A DNA stretch of 64,000 nucleotides, taken from NCBI GenBank assembly GCA_016869215.1, contig VGEP01000003.1, positions 124,001 through 188,000 of the forward strand, written 5' to 3'. The DNA comes from Alphaproteobacteria bacterium. Its GTDB lineage: Bacteria > Pseudomonadota > Alphaproteobacteria > Rhizobiales > Xanthobacteraceae. A program made the translations under genes and the position numbers. Below are positions 7,535 to 16,570 of the stretch, in pieces. How positions within the stretch are numbered: the stretch's first letter is position 1; every line of letters begins with the position of its first letter. The notes below the pieces were generated by a model. That model did no database searches, was not told the DNA's origin, and worked only from the letters and a program-made list of their open reading frames with translations.

Positions 7535-8854
7535 CTACGCAACTTCGGGCAGAAGCGCTTCGATCCAGTTCCAGAGCCGCGGATCGCTCTGGCCGGTGTG
7601 CAGCAGAATGGTGAAGGTTCCGCCGAATTCGCGGCAGACGCCGCGCGCCCATAGCGAGTCCGCAAGCACCTTGCTCACCGGATGGTCGAAATAGCGCCCT
7701 CCGATCAGCCCGAACTCCATCACCGCGGTGGAAATCTGTTTGAGCGGCAGCGCGCGGCGCGCAACCAGGTCATAGGCCCGGTGCGGTCGGCAGGTGCCCG
7801 ACCGGAAGCCCACCACCTCCGGATAGGCCAGCGTGCAATCGAGCGTCATGCCGGCATCCGACCAGATCCGGGGCGTGGCCTCGGCGTCGTAGCGAAGCGT
7901 GTGCTGCCTGCCTTCCGTCACCGGCATGCTGATGACGGTTTCGAGTCCGTCCTTCTGCCGGCGCCACTCGTCCGCATCCGCCGGCGTGCGCGCGCCGGGA
8001 TGGAAGCCGACCACGTGGCCGCGCTCCCTGATTTCCCCGGTGAGCGCCCGGAGCAGGTCCGGCATCGACAGCACATAGGGGCTGTCGCGCGTATCCTCGC
8101 TGGGCCCCATGAAGTAGAAATGGCTCGCGATCCCGTGCCGCTCCGACAGGTCCATCAGCCGCCGCGCGGAGCGCCACGGCTCGCCGTTTAAGTACGACTT
8201 TTTCAGCCGCGACAGGGCCGCACGCGGATTCCCGCGCTTGAGCAAGTCGCCCGCCGCGTTGCGGATCGGCTCGAAGGGCCGGTGATAGCCGCGCAGGCGA
8301 TCGACGTCGTGCGTGAACTTCACAGCATAGTGCGTGCGGGAGGCCGGACGAGGCTCGCCCGTGATCGCCGCGGCCAGATCGCGCGCCGCACGGTCGGCCC
8401 AGGGGTAAAGCCGCCCATCGTCCGGCGCGATCAGCGCGGCGCCGACGGGAAAACGGCCATAGCGGTCGTGCTCGCGGCTGCGGGCCGGATGGCCGCGCTC
8501 CTCCAGCCGCGACAGCAGCAGAACGATCAGCCCGATCGCGTCGTAGCGCAGCGGCGACGAGGCGTCGCCTTGCGGCGGCAGCAATCCGGCCTCTTTCAGT
8601 GCAACCAGCCGGGCCAGCGCCTCACGCTCGGGATGCAATCCATCCGCATCCACCTGTACGCCTTCGGGGAACAGCGCCGCCGGCACCGTAACCGCGCCGG
8701 CGGGCGCGTTCGGACCGTAGTGCAGAACGCGCGCGCCATCCGGCGCGCGCACGACGAAATGGCTGAGGTCGAGAAAGTCGCAGGCAAATTCGATCTCCGG
8801 CCGGAACCGATCGAGTTCCGGCGCCACCGACAGCCGGTAGGCGACCTCAGACAT
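7535..8854 (-). CDS. Large polysaccharide deacetylase-family protein
   Basis: This 439-residue protein is almost twice the size of the one at 2696. Its C-terminal part holds deacetylase-type motifs: AVKFTHDVDRLRGY (Asp-Asp pair), GIASHFYFMG, GHVVGFHPGARTP (His motif) and FTILLHTGQSD near the end. The first 150 residues resemble the unnamed N-terminal domain often found before this catalytic domain in glycan clusters. No signal peptide is visible, so it may act on a cytoplasmic lipid-linked intermediate. ATG 8854 overlaps the stop of the asparagine-synthase-like gene by eight bases; an upstream ATG at 8890 is possible. The exact substrate is unknown. Confidence 0.75.
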   Translation of the reverse strand: MSEVAYRLSVAPELDRFRPEIEFACDFLDLSHFVVRAPDGARVLHYGPNAPAGAVTVPAALFPEGVQVDADGLHPEREALARLVALKEAGLLPPQGDASSPLRYDAIGLIVLLLSRLEERGHPARSREHDRYGRFPVGAALIAPDDGRLYPWADRAARDLAAAITGEPRPASRTHYAVKFTHDVDRLRGYHRPFEPIRNAAGDLLKRGNPRAALSRLKKSYLNGEPWRSARRLMDLSERHGIASHFYFMGPSEDTRDSPYVLSMPDLLRALTGEIRERGHVVGFHPGARTPADADEWRRQKDGLETVISMPVTEGRQHTLRYDAEATPRIWSDAGMTLDCTLAYPEVVGFRSGTCRPHRAYDLVARRALPLKQISTAVMEFGLIGGRYFDHPVSKVLADSLWARGVCREFGGTFTILLHTGQSDPRLWNWIEALLPEVA

Positions 8855-10706
8855 GGCCCGCGATTCCGAAGTGCCGCATCCAGGCGTCATGGGTCAGAAG
8901 CTGGCGAAGGAGCTTGGTGTGCTTGATTCCGCCCTCCAGATGCTCGTCGATGCAAATCCTGAGCGCGGCGGCATCGAGCAAGCCGAACGTCAAAGCGTCG
9001 AGCCGCGTCTTGATGTCCGCGAAGCGAGCGCGGTGCGCGGGCCCGTCGCTGTAGAGGCCGCGCACGTTCTGCCACGATCCCGCCGAATGCAGCGAGCTCG
9101 GCACGTCCGGCCGGCGCAGGATTCCGAGCCGCCGGAGCGCGCCGCGCCCGACCAGCGCCGCCACATCGAGCCACGGCTCGCGATCCGCCGCGAAGTGCGT
9201 GTTGGCGTTCTCCAGGCGCGCAAGTTCGGGCGACAGCACGCGCAAAGCAGCGATGACCGGCCGCGCCGAGCAGCGCCACGCCGGCTTCATCCGCAGATAG
9301 ACGTCGAACACTTCGGCGTCATAGGCGGGCATGCGTAGATTGGCGAAGGCGCGGACGCTCATCATGCCGGTATAGGCGTAGTGCTTGCTGACGGCATGAA
9401 GAATGAACGCATCCCAGGCGTTGTACGGGTCGTCGGATTCCAGCCACGGCGCAAGCACGTCCTGCATCGTGCTTTCCTGCGAGCGCCACCAGCGCTCCGT
9501 CCAGGGGGCGGCGATCAGGCGCCGCAAGGTCGACGCCGGCGGCCCCTGCCGCAAATTGTAGAGGACGTCCGCGCCGGTCGGCCTTGCCGGGATCGGCCGC
9601 AGCATCGGCAGGCGGGTGTGCGAGCCGCCGATATCGAGGAAGCGCGCAGGAAGGTAATAGCCGCGCAAGGTGTAATCGAGGCCGTGGCCGCTGAGCACGG
9701 TGTCGCACTCGCTTGCGACGCGCGGCATGAAGGCCGAAAACTGCGGCGACGCCGGAAAAAGGCCGTTGCCGTCGATCACCGCGTCGTCGTGGGCCGAAAG
9801 TGTGTCTTCGGGATCGACGATCGCGGTCCGATGCGGCGCGCCGCAGATCGCCGCCGCCTCGCGCGCGAGCGCAAGTTCCGGATTGTCCGGAAAGCTAGCC
9901 GTGGTCCAGCAGCTCAAGGCGCCGCGCGGCGTGGCGCCCAGCACCCAGCGGCTGTCGATACCGCCGGACAGCAGCAGGCCGACGCGCTTGCCGCCCGATT
10001 GCCGCTCGACCGCCGAACGGAACGCCCGGTCGAGCTCCGGTCCGGCGTCGCGCTCGGAAAAATCCGGAGCGCGCCAACGCAGCTCCCAGTAGCGCCGCTC
10101 GCGCACGCCCTCGCGGTCGATCTCCCAGATGCAGGCCGCGGGCAGCGCATCGACCCCCGCGACCGACGTGAACCGGCCGACCGTGCGCTGCATGGTGAAG
10201 AGCTGCGCCAGCGCATCCGGATTGGCCTTGCGCGGCACCCGCTCGCAGCCGAGCAGCACGTAGATCGACGTTCCGAAGACCGTCTCCTCGCCGCTCCGCC
10301 AGACATGCAACGGAAACAGCGCATGGCGGTCGGTCACCAGCGTCAGCCTGTGCCGGCCGGGATCGTAGACCGCCGCGCAGAACTGTCCGTTCGCTTCGGC
10401 CAGCCGGTCGAGCCGGCCGTTGCAGTAGAGATCGAGAACCACCGGCGCCGGATCGTGGCGCGGATCGGGCTCGCCGAGGAACGCCTCGGTGTTGAAGATC
10501 TCGCCCAGCGCCACCACCACGATGCCCGTGCCGGCGTCGGCAAGAACGCCGTGGCCGTTGTCGTGCCGATGGGCGGCGCGGCCGATCGAGCAGCCCGCGG
10601 CCTGCGGCGCGTGAACGCCATAGCCTGCGCGAACCCGCCGGACCAACGGGGCCAAATCGACCGGTGCGCCGCTGTCGCGCCGATGAATGCCGAACAATCC
10701 GATCAT
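8847..10706 (-). CDS. Asparagine synthase-like protein lacking the glutaminase cysteine
   Basis: This 619-residue protein has the two-domain plan of class II glutamine amidotransferase plus PP-loop synthase. The C-terminal domain carries VGLLLSGGIDSRWVLG, an ATP pyrophosphatase motif, and TVLSGHGLDY. The N-terminal domain begins MIGLFGI, so the Cys that must be residue 2 for glutaminase activity is replaced by Ile. Glutamine-derived ammonia is therefore unlikely, and the protein may use another nucleophile, as beta-lactam-synthetase-like relatives do. ATG 10706 gives this N-terminus and lies seven bases after the FkbM gene. Its probable role is amide or ester bond formation on the glycan, which is inference. 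A complete homologue lies at 54666. Confidence 0.78.
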   Translation of the reverse strand: MIGLFGIHRRDSGAPVDLAPLVRRVRAGYGVHAPQAAGCSIGRAAHRHDNGHGVLADAGTGIVVVALGEIFNTEAFLGEPDPRHDPAPVVLDLYCNGRLDRLAEANGQFCAAVYDPGRHRLTLVTDRHALFPLHVWRSGEETVFGTSIYVLLGCERVPRKANPDALAQLFTMQRTVGRFTSVAGVDALPAACIWEIDREGVRERRYWELRWRAPDFSERDAGPELDRAFRSAVERQSGGKRVGLLLSGGIDSRWVLGATPRGALSCWTTASFPDNPELALAREAAAICGAPHRTAIVDPEDTLSAHDDAVIDGNGLFPASPQFSAFMPRVASECDTVLSGHGLDYTLRGYYLPARFLDIGGSHTRLPMLRPIPARPTGADVLYNLRQGPPASTLRRLIAAPWTERWWRSQESTMQDVLAPWLESDDPYNAWDAFILHAVSKHYAYTGMMSVRAFANLRMPAYDAEVFDVYLRMKPAWRCSARPVIAALRVLSPELARLENANTHFAADREPWLDVAALVGRGALRRLGILRRPDVPSSLHSAGSWQNVRGLYSDGPAHRARFADIKTRLDALTFGLLDAAALRICIDEHLEGGIKHTKLLRQLLTHDAWMRHFGIAGHV

Positions 10707-10713
10707 GACGGGG

Positions 10714-11718
10714 CTAGCGGAACCGTTCGCGCGGCAGCGCCATGAAATTGTTCCGGGGGCCGACAAACACGTCGTACTCGTAAGGCGCTAGTTCGTCGCG
10801 CAGGATGCCGGCGATGCGGCGGCCGCCGCGCGAATACCATCCGGCGGCGCGAATGCGCGGGCGCAGGCGCGTCAGCGCGTCCTTCGCGCCCTGCAGCGCC
10901 TCGACCTCGGCGCCGTTGAGCGTCAGGCTGACCATGTCGAGCCGCGACAGCGCGTGCTCGCTCACGATCCTGTCGATGGAGATCGTCTTGACCTTCTCGT
11001 GCGTCTCGCCGCGCTGCACCTCGGCGACCAGCGTGTTGCCCTGGGCGTAGGATTTCTCCAGGGTGAATTCCGATTCCGCGTTCCAGATGGCGCGGTGCAG
11101 CGGCGTCACCGTCCGCGCGCCGTTGACATCGACATTCCTTTGCAGCAACGCGTGACAATCGCTGCTGGCCTCGACCGCGATCACGCGACCCTCCGGCGTG
11201 TCGCGCGACATGCGGATCGAGCCAAATCCAAGAAACGCGCCGCAATCGACGATGACGTCGGCCGGGCTCGGCCGGAATGCGCGCGCCAGCCGGTCGCGCG
11301 CCGCCGGATCGTCGATGCTGGCGATATTGTCCTTATGCTGGCCGTGCAGCCCGTGGAGCCGGTCGAGCGGATAGCCCTGCGGTCCCAGATCGGGCCGCAT
11401 GTGCGGATAGATCCAGCGCGTCACGAAGTCCTTGGCCAGCCGGAAGGATTCCTTGCGCACCGCCGGCGGCAGGGCCGGCTTCAGAATGTCGTAAAGCTCG
11501 GCATTTTTCGGCTCGGTGCCGAATCCGAACAGCTTCACGTTCGCCTCGCTGGAGGCAATCCACGGCACGCCGCCGTCCGCGCCGAACCGCAGATGCGGAG
11601 CGGCCGCCCGGATGGCGTCGAGCAGCGCGGCGTGACGATCGAGCAGCCGCTGCCGGTAACCGGGAACAACCAGCTTCAGGCCGACTGGAACAAATGCAAA
11701 CACCGATTCACCCGTCAC
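10714..11718 (-). CDS. FkbM-family methyltransferase
   Basis: This 334-residue protein has its SAM-dependent methyltransferase domain in the second half. DVIVDCGAFLGFGSI is motif I, RVIAVEASSDCHALLQRNV follows, and RLDMVSLTLNGAEVEALQGA resembles the FkbM motif that closes the core fold. FkbM proteins O-methylate sugars or polyketide hydroxyls. The first 150 residues are an extra domain of unknown role, with HKDNIASI near its end. The ATG at 11718 overlaps the stop of the sulfotransferase-like gene by four bases. It is probably a glycan O-methyltransferase; the position methylated is not predictable. Confidence 0.8.
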   Translation of the reverse strand: MTGESVFAFVPVGLKLVVPGYRQRLLDRHAALLDAIRAAAPHLRFGADGGVPWIASSEANVKLFGFGTEPKNAELYDILKPALPPAVRKESFRLAKDFVTRWIYPHMRPDLGPQGYPLDRLHGLHGQHKDNIASIDDPAARDRLARAFRPSPADVIVDCGAFLGFGSIRMSRDTPEGRVIAVEASSDCHALLQRNVDVNGARTVTPLHRAIWNAESEFTLEKSYAQGNTLVAEVQRGETHEKVKTISIDRIVSEHALSRLDMVSLTLNGAEVEALQGAKDALTRLRPRIRAAGWYSRGGRRIAGILRDELAPYEYDVFVGPRNNFMALPRERFR

Positions 11719-12563
11719 TCGGTTGCGCGCGGCTGGTAGGACTTCAGATAGTCGATCCGGTCGATCGCGGACGCAGGCAGGCGCTCCCGAAAGCGATCGA
11801 AGGTCCGCACGTCCTCAGCCGTAACCCTGGTCGGCATCCGTCCGCTTTCGCTGTTGGTGTTCATGGCCGGCACGGGGGTAAGCGAATCGAATTCCAGGCC
11901 GAGCGCGCGCAGATGCCCGGCCATCCGCTCGTTGTCGGTCAGGTCGTCGGTCCGGATCACGGCCGAATGCGTGACCTGCGGCATTTCCCGCATGGCGAGA
12001 AAGCGCAGGTAAAGCTCGCACCAAGCCCAGAGATACAATTCTCCCTTCTCCAGCCGCGCCGGATCGAGACATAGTTGGTTGCGGGCCGAATCGAGCGGGC
12101 CGTTGTCCTTGTAGAAGTTCTTGTCGCGATTGAGAAAGCTCCGCATGTTTTTCAGCGGATCGCGGACCAATAGAACCAGCCCGAACTTCGGAGTGCATCG
12201 GCCGTAGCCGATATGCAGCCCGCGCGCGAAGAACTTGCTGACGTCGACGAAGGCCGACTTGCCCATGCCTGCGATCTGCCGCTGAATCTGGCCGAGCCGA
12301 CGCCGCGCGACCCGTTCGATGTAGTCGTCGTCACCGGAGGCGAAGGCCTGCAACACCCTGCCCCGGCCGAGCAATTCGTCGGTCTCGACAAACCGCCGGC
12401 GGAAATGCCGCTCGGCGTCGCCGAGAACGCCCGGCAGAACCGGCCGCACCTGGGGCTCCTCGAAGGCAGCGTAAGCGTTCGGCACATGCCGGTTGATCAA
12501 TTCCGCAAAGGACGCCTGGCCGCAACGGCCGGTCGCTACGGTGAAGACAAAGCGCGCGCTCAT
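11715..12563 (-). CDS. Sulfotransferase-like P-loop protein
   Basis: This 282-residue protein begins MSARFVFTVATGRCGQASF, a variant of the PAPS 5'-phosphosulfate-binding loop. GLVLLVRDPLKNMRSFLNRD near residue 120 resembles the 3'-phosphate-binding motif of sulfotransferases. FEEPQVRP and the C-terminal ALGLEF stretch are also common in this family. If active, it would transfer sulfate from PAPS to a glycan hydroxyl. PAPS could come from the sat-cysC genes at 45205-46814 of the same locus. ATG 12563 overlaps the preceding stop by four bases. The family contains many uncharacterised members, so catalysis is not assured. Confidence 0.7.
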   Translation of the reverse strand: MSARFVFTVATGRCGQASFAELINRHVPNAYAAFEEPQVRPVLPGVLGDAERHFRRRFVETDELLGRGRVLQAFASGDDDYIERVARRRLGQIQRQIAGMGKSAFVDVSKFFARGLHIGYGRCTPKFGLVLLVRDPLKNMRSFLNRDKNFYKDNGPLDSARNQLCLDPARLEKGELYLWAWCELYLRFLAMREMPQVTHSAVIRTDDLTDNERMAGHLRALGLEFDSLTPVPAMNTNSESGRMPTRVTAEDVRTFDRFRERLPASAIDRIDYLKSYQPRATE

Positions 12564-13264
12564 CCCTGGGGCTTGTCCGCGTCGGCGTGCAGCATGCGCT
12601 CCCGCTCCGCCCGCCACAGGTCGGCATAGCCGCAATTTCTGAAGCTCTCGAAGTACGGGCCGCCTTCCGTGAAGTGGATGTTGGACAGTTCGGACACCGG
12701 CAGTTCCGGATCGTAGTCCACCAGATGATTCCAGCGGTGCGGTATCTCGCCAATCAGGCCGTCGTTATCGATCCACTTGAAGCGGTGCAGTTCGAGGCCG
12801 GTCGCCGAATTGACGTAGTCCGCGGTCAGCGCAGTGCAGCGCGCGCAATTGAACAGCATCACGCTCGACCAGTTTTTCCGCTCGTACTGCGTCTGCGGCT
12901 GGTTGAGGAACTTCACGCTCTCCTTCGGAACATGATCGTGCTTCACGACCATGATCGCGAAGCGGTCGTCGCGCAGCGCCCACAATTTTGCGACATCGTC
13001 GAGGGTCAGCATGTCGCAATCCATGAAGATCGCCCAGCCCTTAAAGCCACACAGGCTCGGAACCAGGAAGCGGGAGAACGAGAAATCGGTCGATTGCAGA
13101 GAGTGCCGCTCCCGCCACATCTCCCGTTTCAACTGGCCGAGCGCCAACGGCGTGATCGAGACCGGCCGCGACGCCCGCGCGTGAATGCTGTGCGACAACA
13201 CATGAAAGGCCACAGCCTCCTTGGGGTCGTAGCCGATGAAGAACCGAATCAGGTCTTCGCTCAC
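12560..13264 (-). CDS. Small glycosyltransferase (GT-A-like, DXD motif)
   Basis: This 234-residue protein starts MSEDLIRFFIGYDPKEAVAF and carries FMDCDMLTLDDVAKLW near residue 81, where DCD is a likely metal- and nucleotide-sugar-binding DXD motif as in family 8. SRFLVPSLCGFKGWAIF precedes it, and WIDNDGLIGEIP with HFTEGGPYF supply probable acceptor-side residues. The length is that of a single GT-A domain. It probably adds one sugar to the glycan. It ends in a four-base overlap with the sulfotransferase-like gene and lies 34 bases after the large protein at 13299. Assignment to a numbered family is uncertain. Confidence 0.72.
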   Translation of the reverse strand: MSEDLIRFFIGYDPKEAVAFHVLSHSIHARASRPVSITPLALGQLKREMWRERHSLQSTDFSFSRFLVPSLCGFKGWAIFMDCDMLTLDDVAKLWALRDDRFAIMVVKHDHVPKESVKFLNQPQTQYERKNWSSVMLFNCARCTALTADYVNSATGLELHRFKWIDNDGLIGEIPHRWNHLVDYDPELPVSELSNIHFTEGGPYFESFRNCGYADLWRAERERMLHADADKPQG

Positions 13265-13298
13265 TGGATTGTTCCGTTCGATGTTGGACAGGGCCGGT

Positions 13299-15179
13299 TC
13301 ATTGCGCCGCCGCCGGGTGGCGCGTACCAGAGGCGATCAGCGAGCGGACGGCTCGCGCGGCCCTGCGGCCTGCGCCGGGACCGCCCGTCGACACGAACCG
13401 TTCGACGAATGCCGCACGGTCGCGCACCTTCTCGGCGTAGAGCCTCTCGATGTCCTCGACCGGCTGCGACAGGAAGTCCTTCAGATTCCGGTGGAATCCG
13501 GGAGCGCCGGCGTCGAACACGAACACAGCGCGCTCGAATGCGGCCCGCGCCTCGGGCCGGAGCGGCGTCTGCTGCGGAATATCGATGTAGACCATCGGCC
13601 TGCCGGACATGATGCACCAGCTCGGTGTGCTGAAGCTGCGGGACGTTACGATGACGCGTGCGGCGCTCATCACGTAACGCAGATCGGCACGCTCCTCGTA
13701 CAGCGACACGTTGGGAGCGGCGCGTGCCGTCTCGATGATCGGGTCCGGGTCGATATAACGGAAGGCGGGATAGGGCTTGTAGAACACGCGGTGCGGCAAT
13801 CGCGCGAGCACGCGGTCGATCATCGCGATCTCGTAGTCCGCCTTGTCGGCGTCGGAGACGCCCTCGAACAGCAGCCCGCGATTGCCGAGATAGAGGGCGG
13901 TCGCGACATACCAGATCGGCGCCGCGTCTTGCCTCGCCCGGCGGCGGCCGGTGCGCCGGTAGTCCTGCGGCAGGCCGGCGGCCATCGCGCCGCCACTGCG
14001 GAACGGATTGGCGCGCGACAGGCGGGCGCCTTCTTCATTGAACATGATCGCAAAGTCCGTGGCGCTGTTCTCGTAGGTCAGCCGGTAGTCCACGGCCGCG
14101 GCATTGATCTCGACGGTGACGCCGTGCTGGAAGCCGACCAGCGGGATTTTCCGTTCCTGCAGAACCTTGTGCAGTCCCACGGCCTCCGGCGCGGCTACGA
14201 TGTTGCTCAAGACCGCCTTCGGCCGAAGAACCTGCAATTCATCGAGCCGTTCCCTCCAGGCCGACAGGCTTGCGCGGTACTTCGCAATCTGGGTCGCGAC
14301 GATCCGCGAAAACGCCTGCGCCAGCGCCCGGCGCGGGCGGGACTCGACGCGGCCCGCGAGCCCGCCGTCGACGATCCGCTCGACGACGCCCGACACGGCG
14401 GCGACGTCGTCCGGCCTCGCCTCGGTGTCGGCAGCGCGCGGATCCTTGAGGCTGTGAACGGCATATCCCGAAAGCGCCAGCGCGACCGCCGTTTCCTTCA
14501 CCAGCTCGTTCTCGCGCAGCACCAGGACGCTGCCGCGCGGGCCAGAGAGCCTGCTCTTGCGTCCGAACCAGTCCAGTGCGCGATAGGCGAGCGACGTCGC
14601 GCCGGAAAACGCCAGGCGTGCACGCAAGCCCGCCGACGGCGGACGCGGATCGGGAGCGGCCGCAATGTCCTGCACCGGCACGCGCACAATCCGGAACTCA
14701 GGATGACCGGCAAGTAGCTCGGCCAGCACCGGCGCATAGGTCGCCTCGAACACGCTGTCGCCGCCTGAAAAGTCGATCAGCGTGACCGGACGATCATAGT
14801 CGGCGTCGGTCAGGGCCGCGGCCTTCAGCAGCAGGATGTGCAGTTTGGCATAGGCGCTGCGTCCGGCCGCGATCCCGAGATGATGGTCGCCGCCGTTCGC
14901 CGGATCGGCGAAGTGCCGATAGAGGTCCTCTCCCATCGCCACCGCTGCCGCATTCAGCTCCGCAATGGCGGTGGGCGTGAGCGCGGCATCGGCGCGCAAG
15001 GCGTCAAAACGGCGGTCGCGCAGCAGCCCAGGCGACCAGGTCCGCAGCTCGAAGCGACCCGGCAGGCCGAGGCCGCGTGCCTGCTCCAGCGCCTCCGCGG
15101 AATCGGCAAAGACCAGCATGGTCTTCGTCCCGGCGCCGGTGTCGGCGCCCGCAACCGGGCTTTTCGTCGCCGCGTCCAT
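13299..15179 (-). CDS. Large capsule-transferase-like protein of unknown specificity
   Basis: This roughly 626-residue protein has no clear named family here, but its C-terminal 300 residues look like a GT-B or CDP-glycerol-transferase/capsule-transferase fold: IPLVGFQHGVTVEI, a PIWYVATALYLGNRG strand, RVFYKPYPAFRYIDPDP, and ADLRYVMSAARVIVTSRSFS before a final helix. It lies between hisF of the pseudaminic block and a small glycosyltransferase. It could be a nonulosonic-acid or sugar-phosphate transferase, which is inference from position and size. The start is uncertain: ATG 15179 lies four bases after the HisF stop, while ATG 15206 would overlap it. Two other large proteins at 21159 and 38719 may be related in fold. 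Confidence 0.55.
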   Translation of the reverse strand: MDAATKSPVAGADTGAGTKTMLVFADSAEALEQARGLGLPGRFELRTWSPGLLRDRRFDALRADAALTPTAIAELNAAAVAMGEDLYRHFADPANGGDHHLGIAAGRSAYAKLHILLLKAAALTDADYDRPVTLIDFSGGDSVFEATYAPVLAELLAGHPEFRIVRVPVQDIAAAPDPRPPSAGLRARLAFSGATSLAYRALDWFGRKSRLSGPRGSVLVLRENELVKETAVALALSGYAVHSLKDPRAADTEARPDDVAAVSGVVERIVDGGLAGRVESRPRRALAQAFSRIVATQIAKYRASLSAWRERLDELQVLRPKAVLSNIVAAPEAVGLHKVLQERKIPLVGFQHGVTVEINAAAVDYRLTYENSATDFAIMFNEEGARLSRANPFRSGGAMAAGLPQDYRRTGRRRARQDAAPIWYVATALYLGNRGLLFEGVSDADKADYEIAMIDRVLARLPHRVFYKPYPAFRYIDPDPIIETARAAPNVSLYEERADLRYVMSAARVIVTSRSFSTPSWCIMSGRPMVYIDIPQQTPLRPEARAAFERAVFVFDAGAPGFHRNLKDFLSQPVEDIERLYAEKVRDRAAFVERFVSTGGPGAGRRAARAVRSLIASGTRHPAAAQ

Positions 15180-15183
15180 GGCG

Positions 15184-15942
15184 TCAGTGCCGTACCGGCA
15201 GGCCATGCGCCGCGAGATGGCGCTTGGCCTCCAAGGGAGTCTGCTCGGTGAAATGAAAGATGCTGGCGGCGGCCACCGCCGAGGCGCCGCCCTCGCACAG
15301 CACCGATACCATGTGGCCGTAGTTGCCGGCGCCGCCGGAGGCGATCACGGGAATGCCGACGGCCTGCGTCATCGCCTTGACCAGTTCCACGTCGTAGCCC
15401 TGCATCGTGCCGTCCCGGTCGATGGAGGTCAGTAGAACCTCGCCGGCGCCGTCGGCCTCGGCGCGGCGCGCAAGCGCGATGGGATCGAGACCCGTCGGCT
15501 TGGTCCCCGCATGGGTGAAGACTTCGTTGCGGCCGTCCGCGTGGCGGCGTACGTCGATCGAAACCACGCAGCACTGGCTGCCGAAGCGGCCCGCGATCTC
15601 GCCGACCAGTGCCGGGCGCTCGACCGCCGCGGTGTTGATCGCGACCTTGTCGGCGCCGACCATCAGCAGCCGGCGAACCTCATCGATAGAGCGAATGCCG
15701 CCGCCGACGGTCATCGGCATGAAGCACTCGTCGGCCAGTTCGTCGATCAGATCGTAGTCCGGCTGGCGCCCGTCGCGCGTCGCCGAGATGTCGAGGAACA
15801 CCAGTTCGTCAACCTCGCGCATATTGTAGACCTTGACCGCCTGCATGGCCGCGCCGACACGCCGCCACGAGTTGAACGCCACGCCCTTTACCAGCGTGAA
15901 GTCCTTGTAGAGCAGTGTCGGCATGACGCGGACCTTGAGCAT
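15184..15942 (-). CDS. HisF-like acetamidino-modification protein (AglZ/WbuZ type), pseudaminic set
   Basis: This 252-residue TIM barrel is related to imidazole-glycerol-phosphate synthase HisF but belongs with glycan amidation. MLKVRVMPTLLYKDFTLVKG replaces the canonical CLDVKDG, so the first catalytic Asp of true HisF is Leu. The second one is kept in VVSIDVRR. MTVGGGIRSIDE and ASGGAGNYG are phosphate-binding loops. Together with HisH and the WbpG-type ligase just upstream, it should channel ammonia to turn an N-acetyl group into an acetamidino group. ATG 15942 is the standard start for this subfamily. It is not a histidine gene: no other his genes are near. Confidence 0.85.
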   Translation of the reverse strand: MLKVRVMPTLLYKDFTLVKGVAFNSWRRVGAAMQAVKVYNMREVDELVFLDISATRDGRQPDYDLIDELADECFMPMTVGGGIRSIDEVRRLLMVGADKVAINTAAVERPALVGEIAGRFGSQCCVVSIDVRRHADGRNEVFTHAGTKPTGLDPIALARRAEADGAGEVLLTSIDRDGTMQGYDVELVKAMTQAVGIPVIASGGAGNYGHMVSVLCEGGASAVAAASIFHFTEQTPLEAKRHLAAHGLPVRH

Positions 15943-15953
15943 GCGGGCGTCGT

Positions 15954-16565
15954 TTAGATGGCCAGAAAGTTGCGCAGCAGCCGAAGACCGCTCTTCTGGC
16001 TTTTTTCGGGGTGGAACTGCGTGCCGAACACGCGGCCGCTCTGCACGACGCTGACGAAGCCGCCGCAGTAAGGCGTGCGCGCGACGACGCTGCCGCCGAC
16101 GGCGCAATCGACATGGTAGGAGTGCACGAAATAGAAGTCGCGGCCCGACTCGATGCCGTCGGTCAATGGCGAGGGTCGCTCGTGCACCACCTCATTCCAG
16201 CCGATATGGGGAATCCGCTCGCCATCGACCGGAACGAGCCGTTTTACGTTGGCGTGAAGCAAACCCAGCCCCTCGGTCGGCTCGCCTTCGGTGCCGCAGG
16301 ACGCGAGCAATTGCATGCCGAGACAGATGCCCAACAGCGGAATGCCGGCCCCCACCCGCTCGCGGATGGCCCGGTCGAGCCCCTGCGCCCTGAGATTGCG
16401 CATGGCGTCGGGGAACGCGCCGACGCCCGGAAGGATCATCCGCTCGGCTGCGGCAACGTCGGCGGGACGGTCCGTCACCACTGGATCGCCGCCGCACTCC
16501 TCCACCGTCCGGCGGATGGAGTCTAGGTTGCACAGGCCGTAGTCGACGATGGCGGTGCGCGCCAT
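15954..16565 (-). CDS. HisH-like glutaminase subunit, pseudaminic set
   Basis: This 203-residue class I glutamine amidotransferase starts MARTAIVDYGLCNLDSIRR. ILPGVGAFPDAM, LLGICLGMQLLAS with the nucleophile Cys, and FGTQFHPEKS with the catalytic His-Glu pair give an intact triad. In this setting it releases ammonia from glutamine for the neighbouring HisF-like barrel and the WbpG-type ligase during acetamidino formation on the nonulosonic acid. It lies 11 bases before hisF and 5 bases after the amidotransferase gene on the same strand. A second paralogue at 29090 belongs to the legionaminic block. Confidence 0.9.
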   Translation of the reverse strand: MARTAIVDYGLCNLDSIRRTVEECGGDPVVTDRPADVAAAERMILPGVGAFPDAMRNLRAQGLDRAIRERVGAGIPLLGICLGMQLLASCGTEGEPTEGLGLLHANVKRLVPVDGERIPHIGWNEVVHERPSPLTDGIESGRDFYFVHSYHVDCAVGGSVVARTPYCGGFVSVVQSGRVFGTQFHPEKSQKSGLRLLRNFLAI

Positions 16566-16570
16566 GAGCC

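Noticed and set aside
15184-16565. HisH and HisF as histidine biosynthesis genes
   Set aside because: No other his genes are near, the HisF active site is changed, and both copies are next to a WbpG-type amidotransferase. They belong to glycan amidation.
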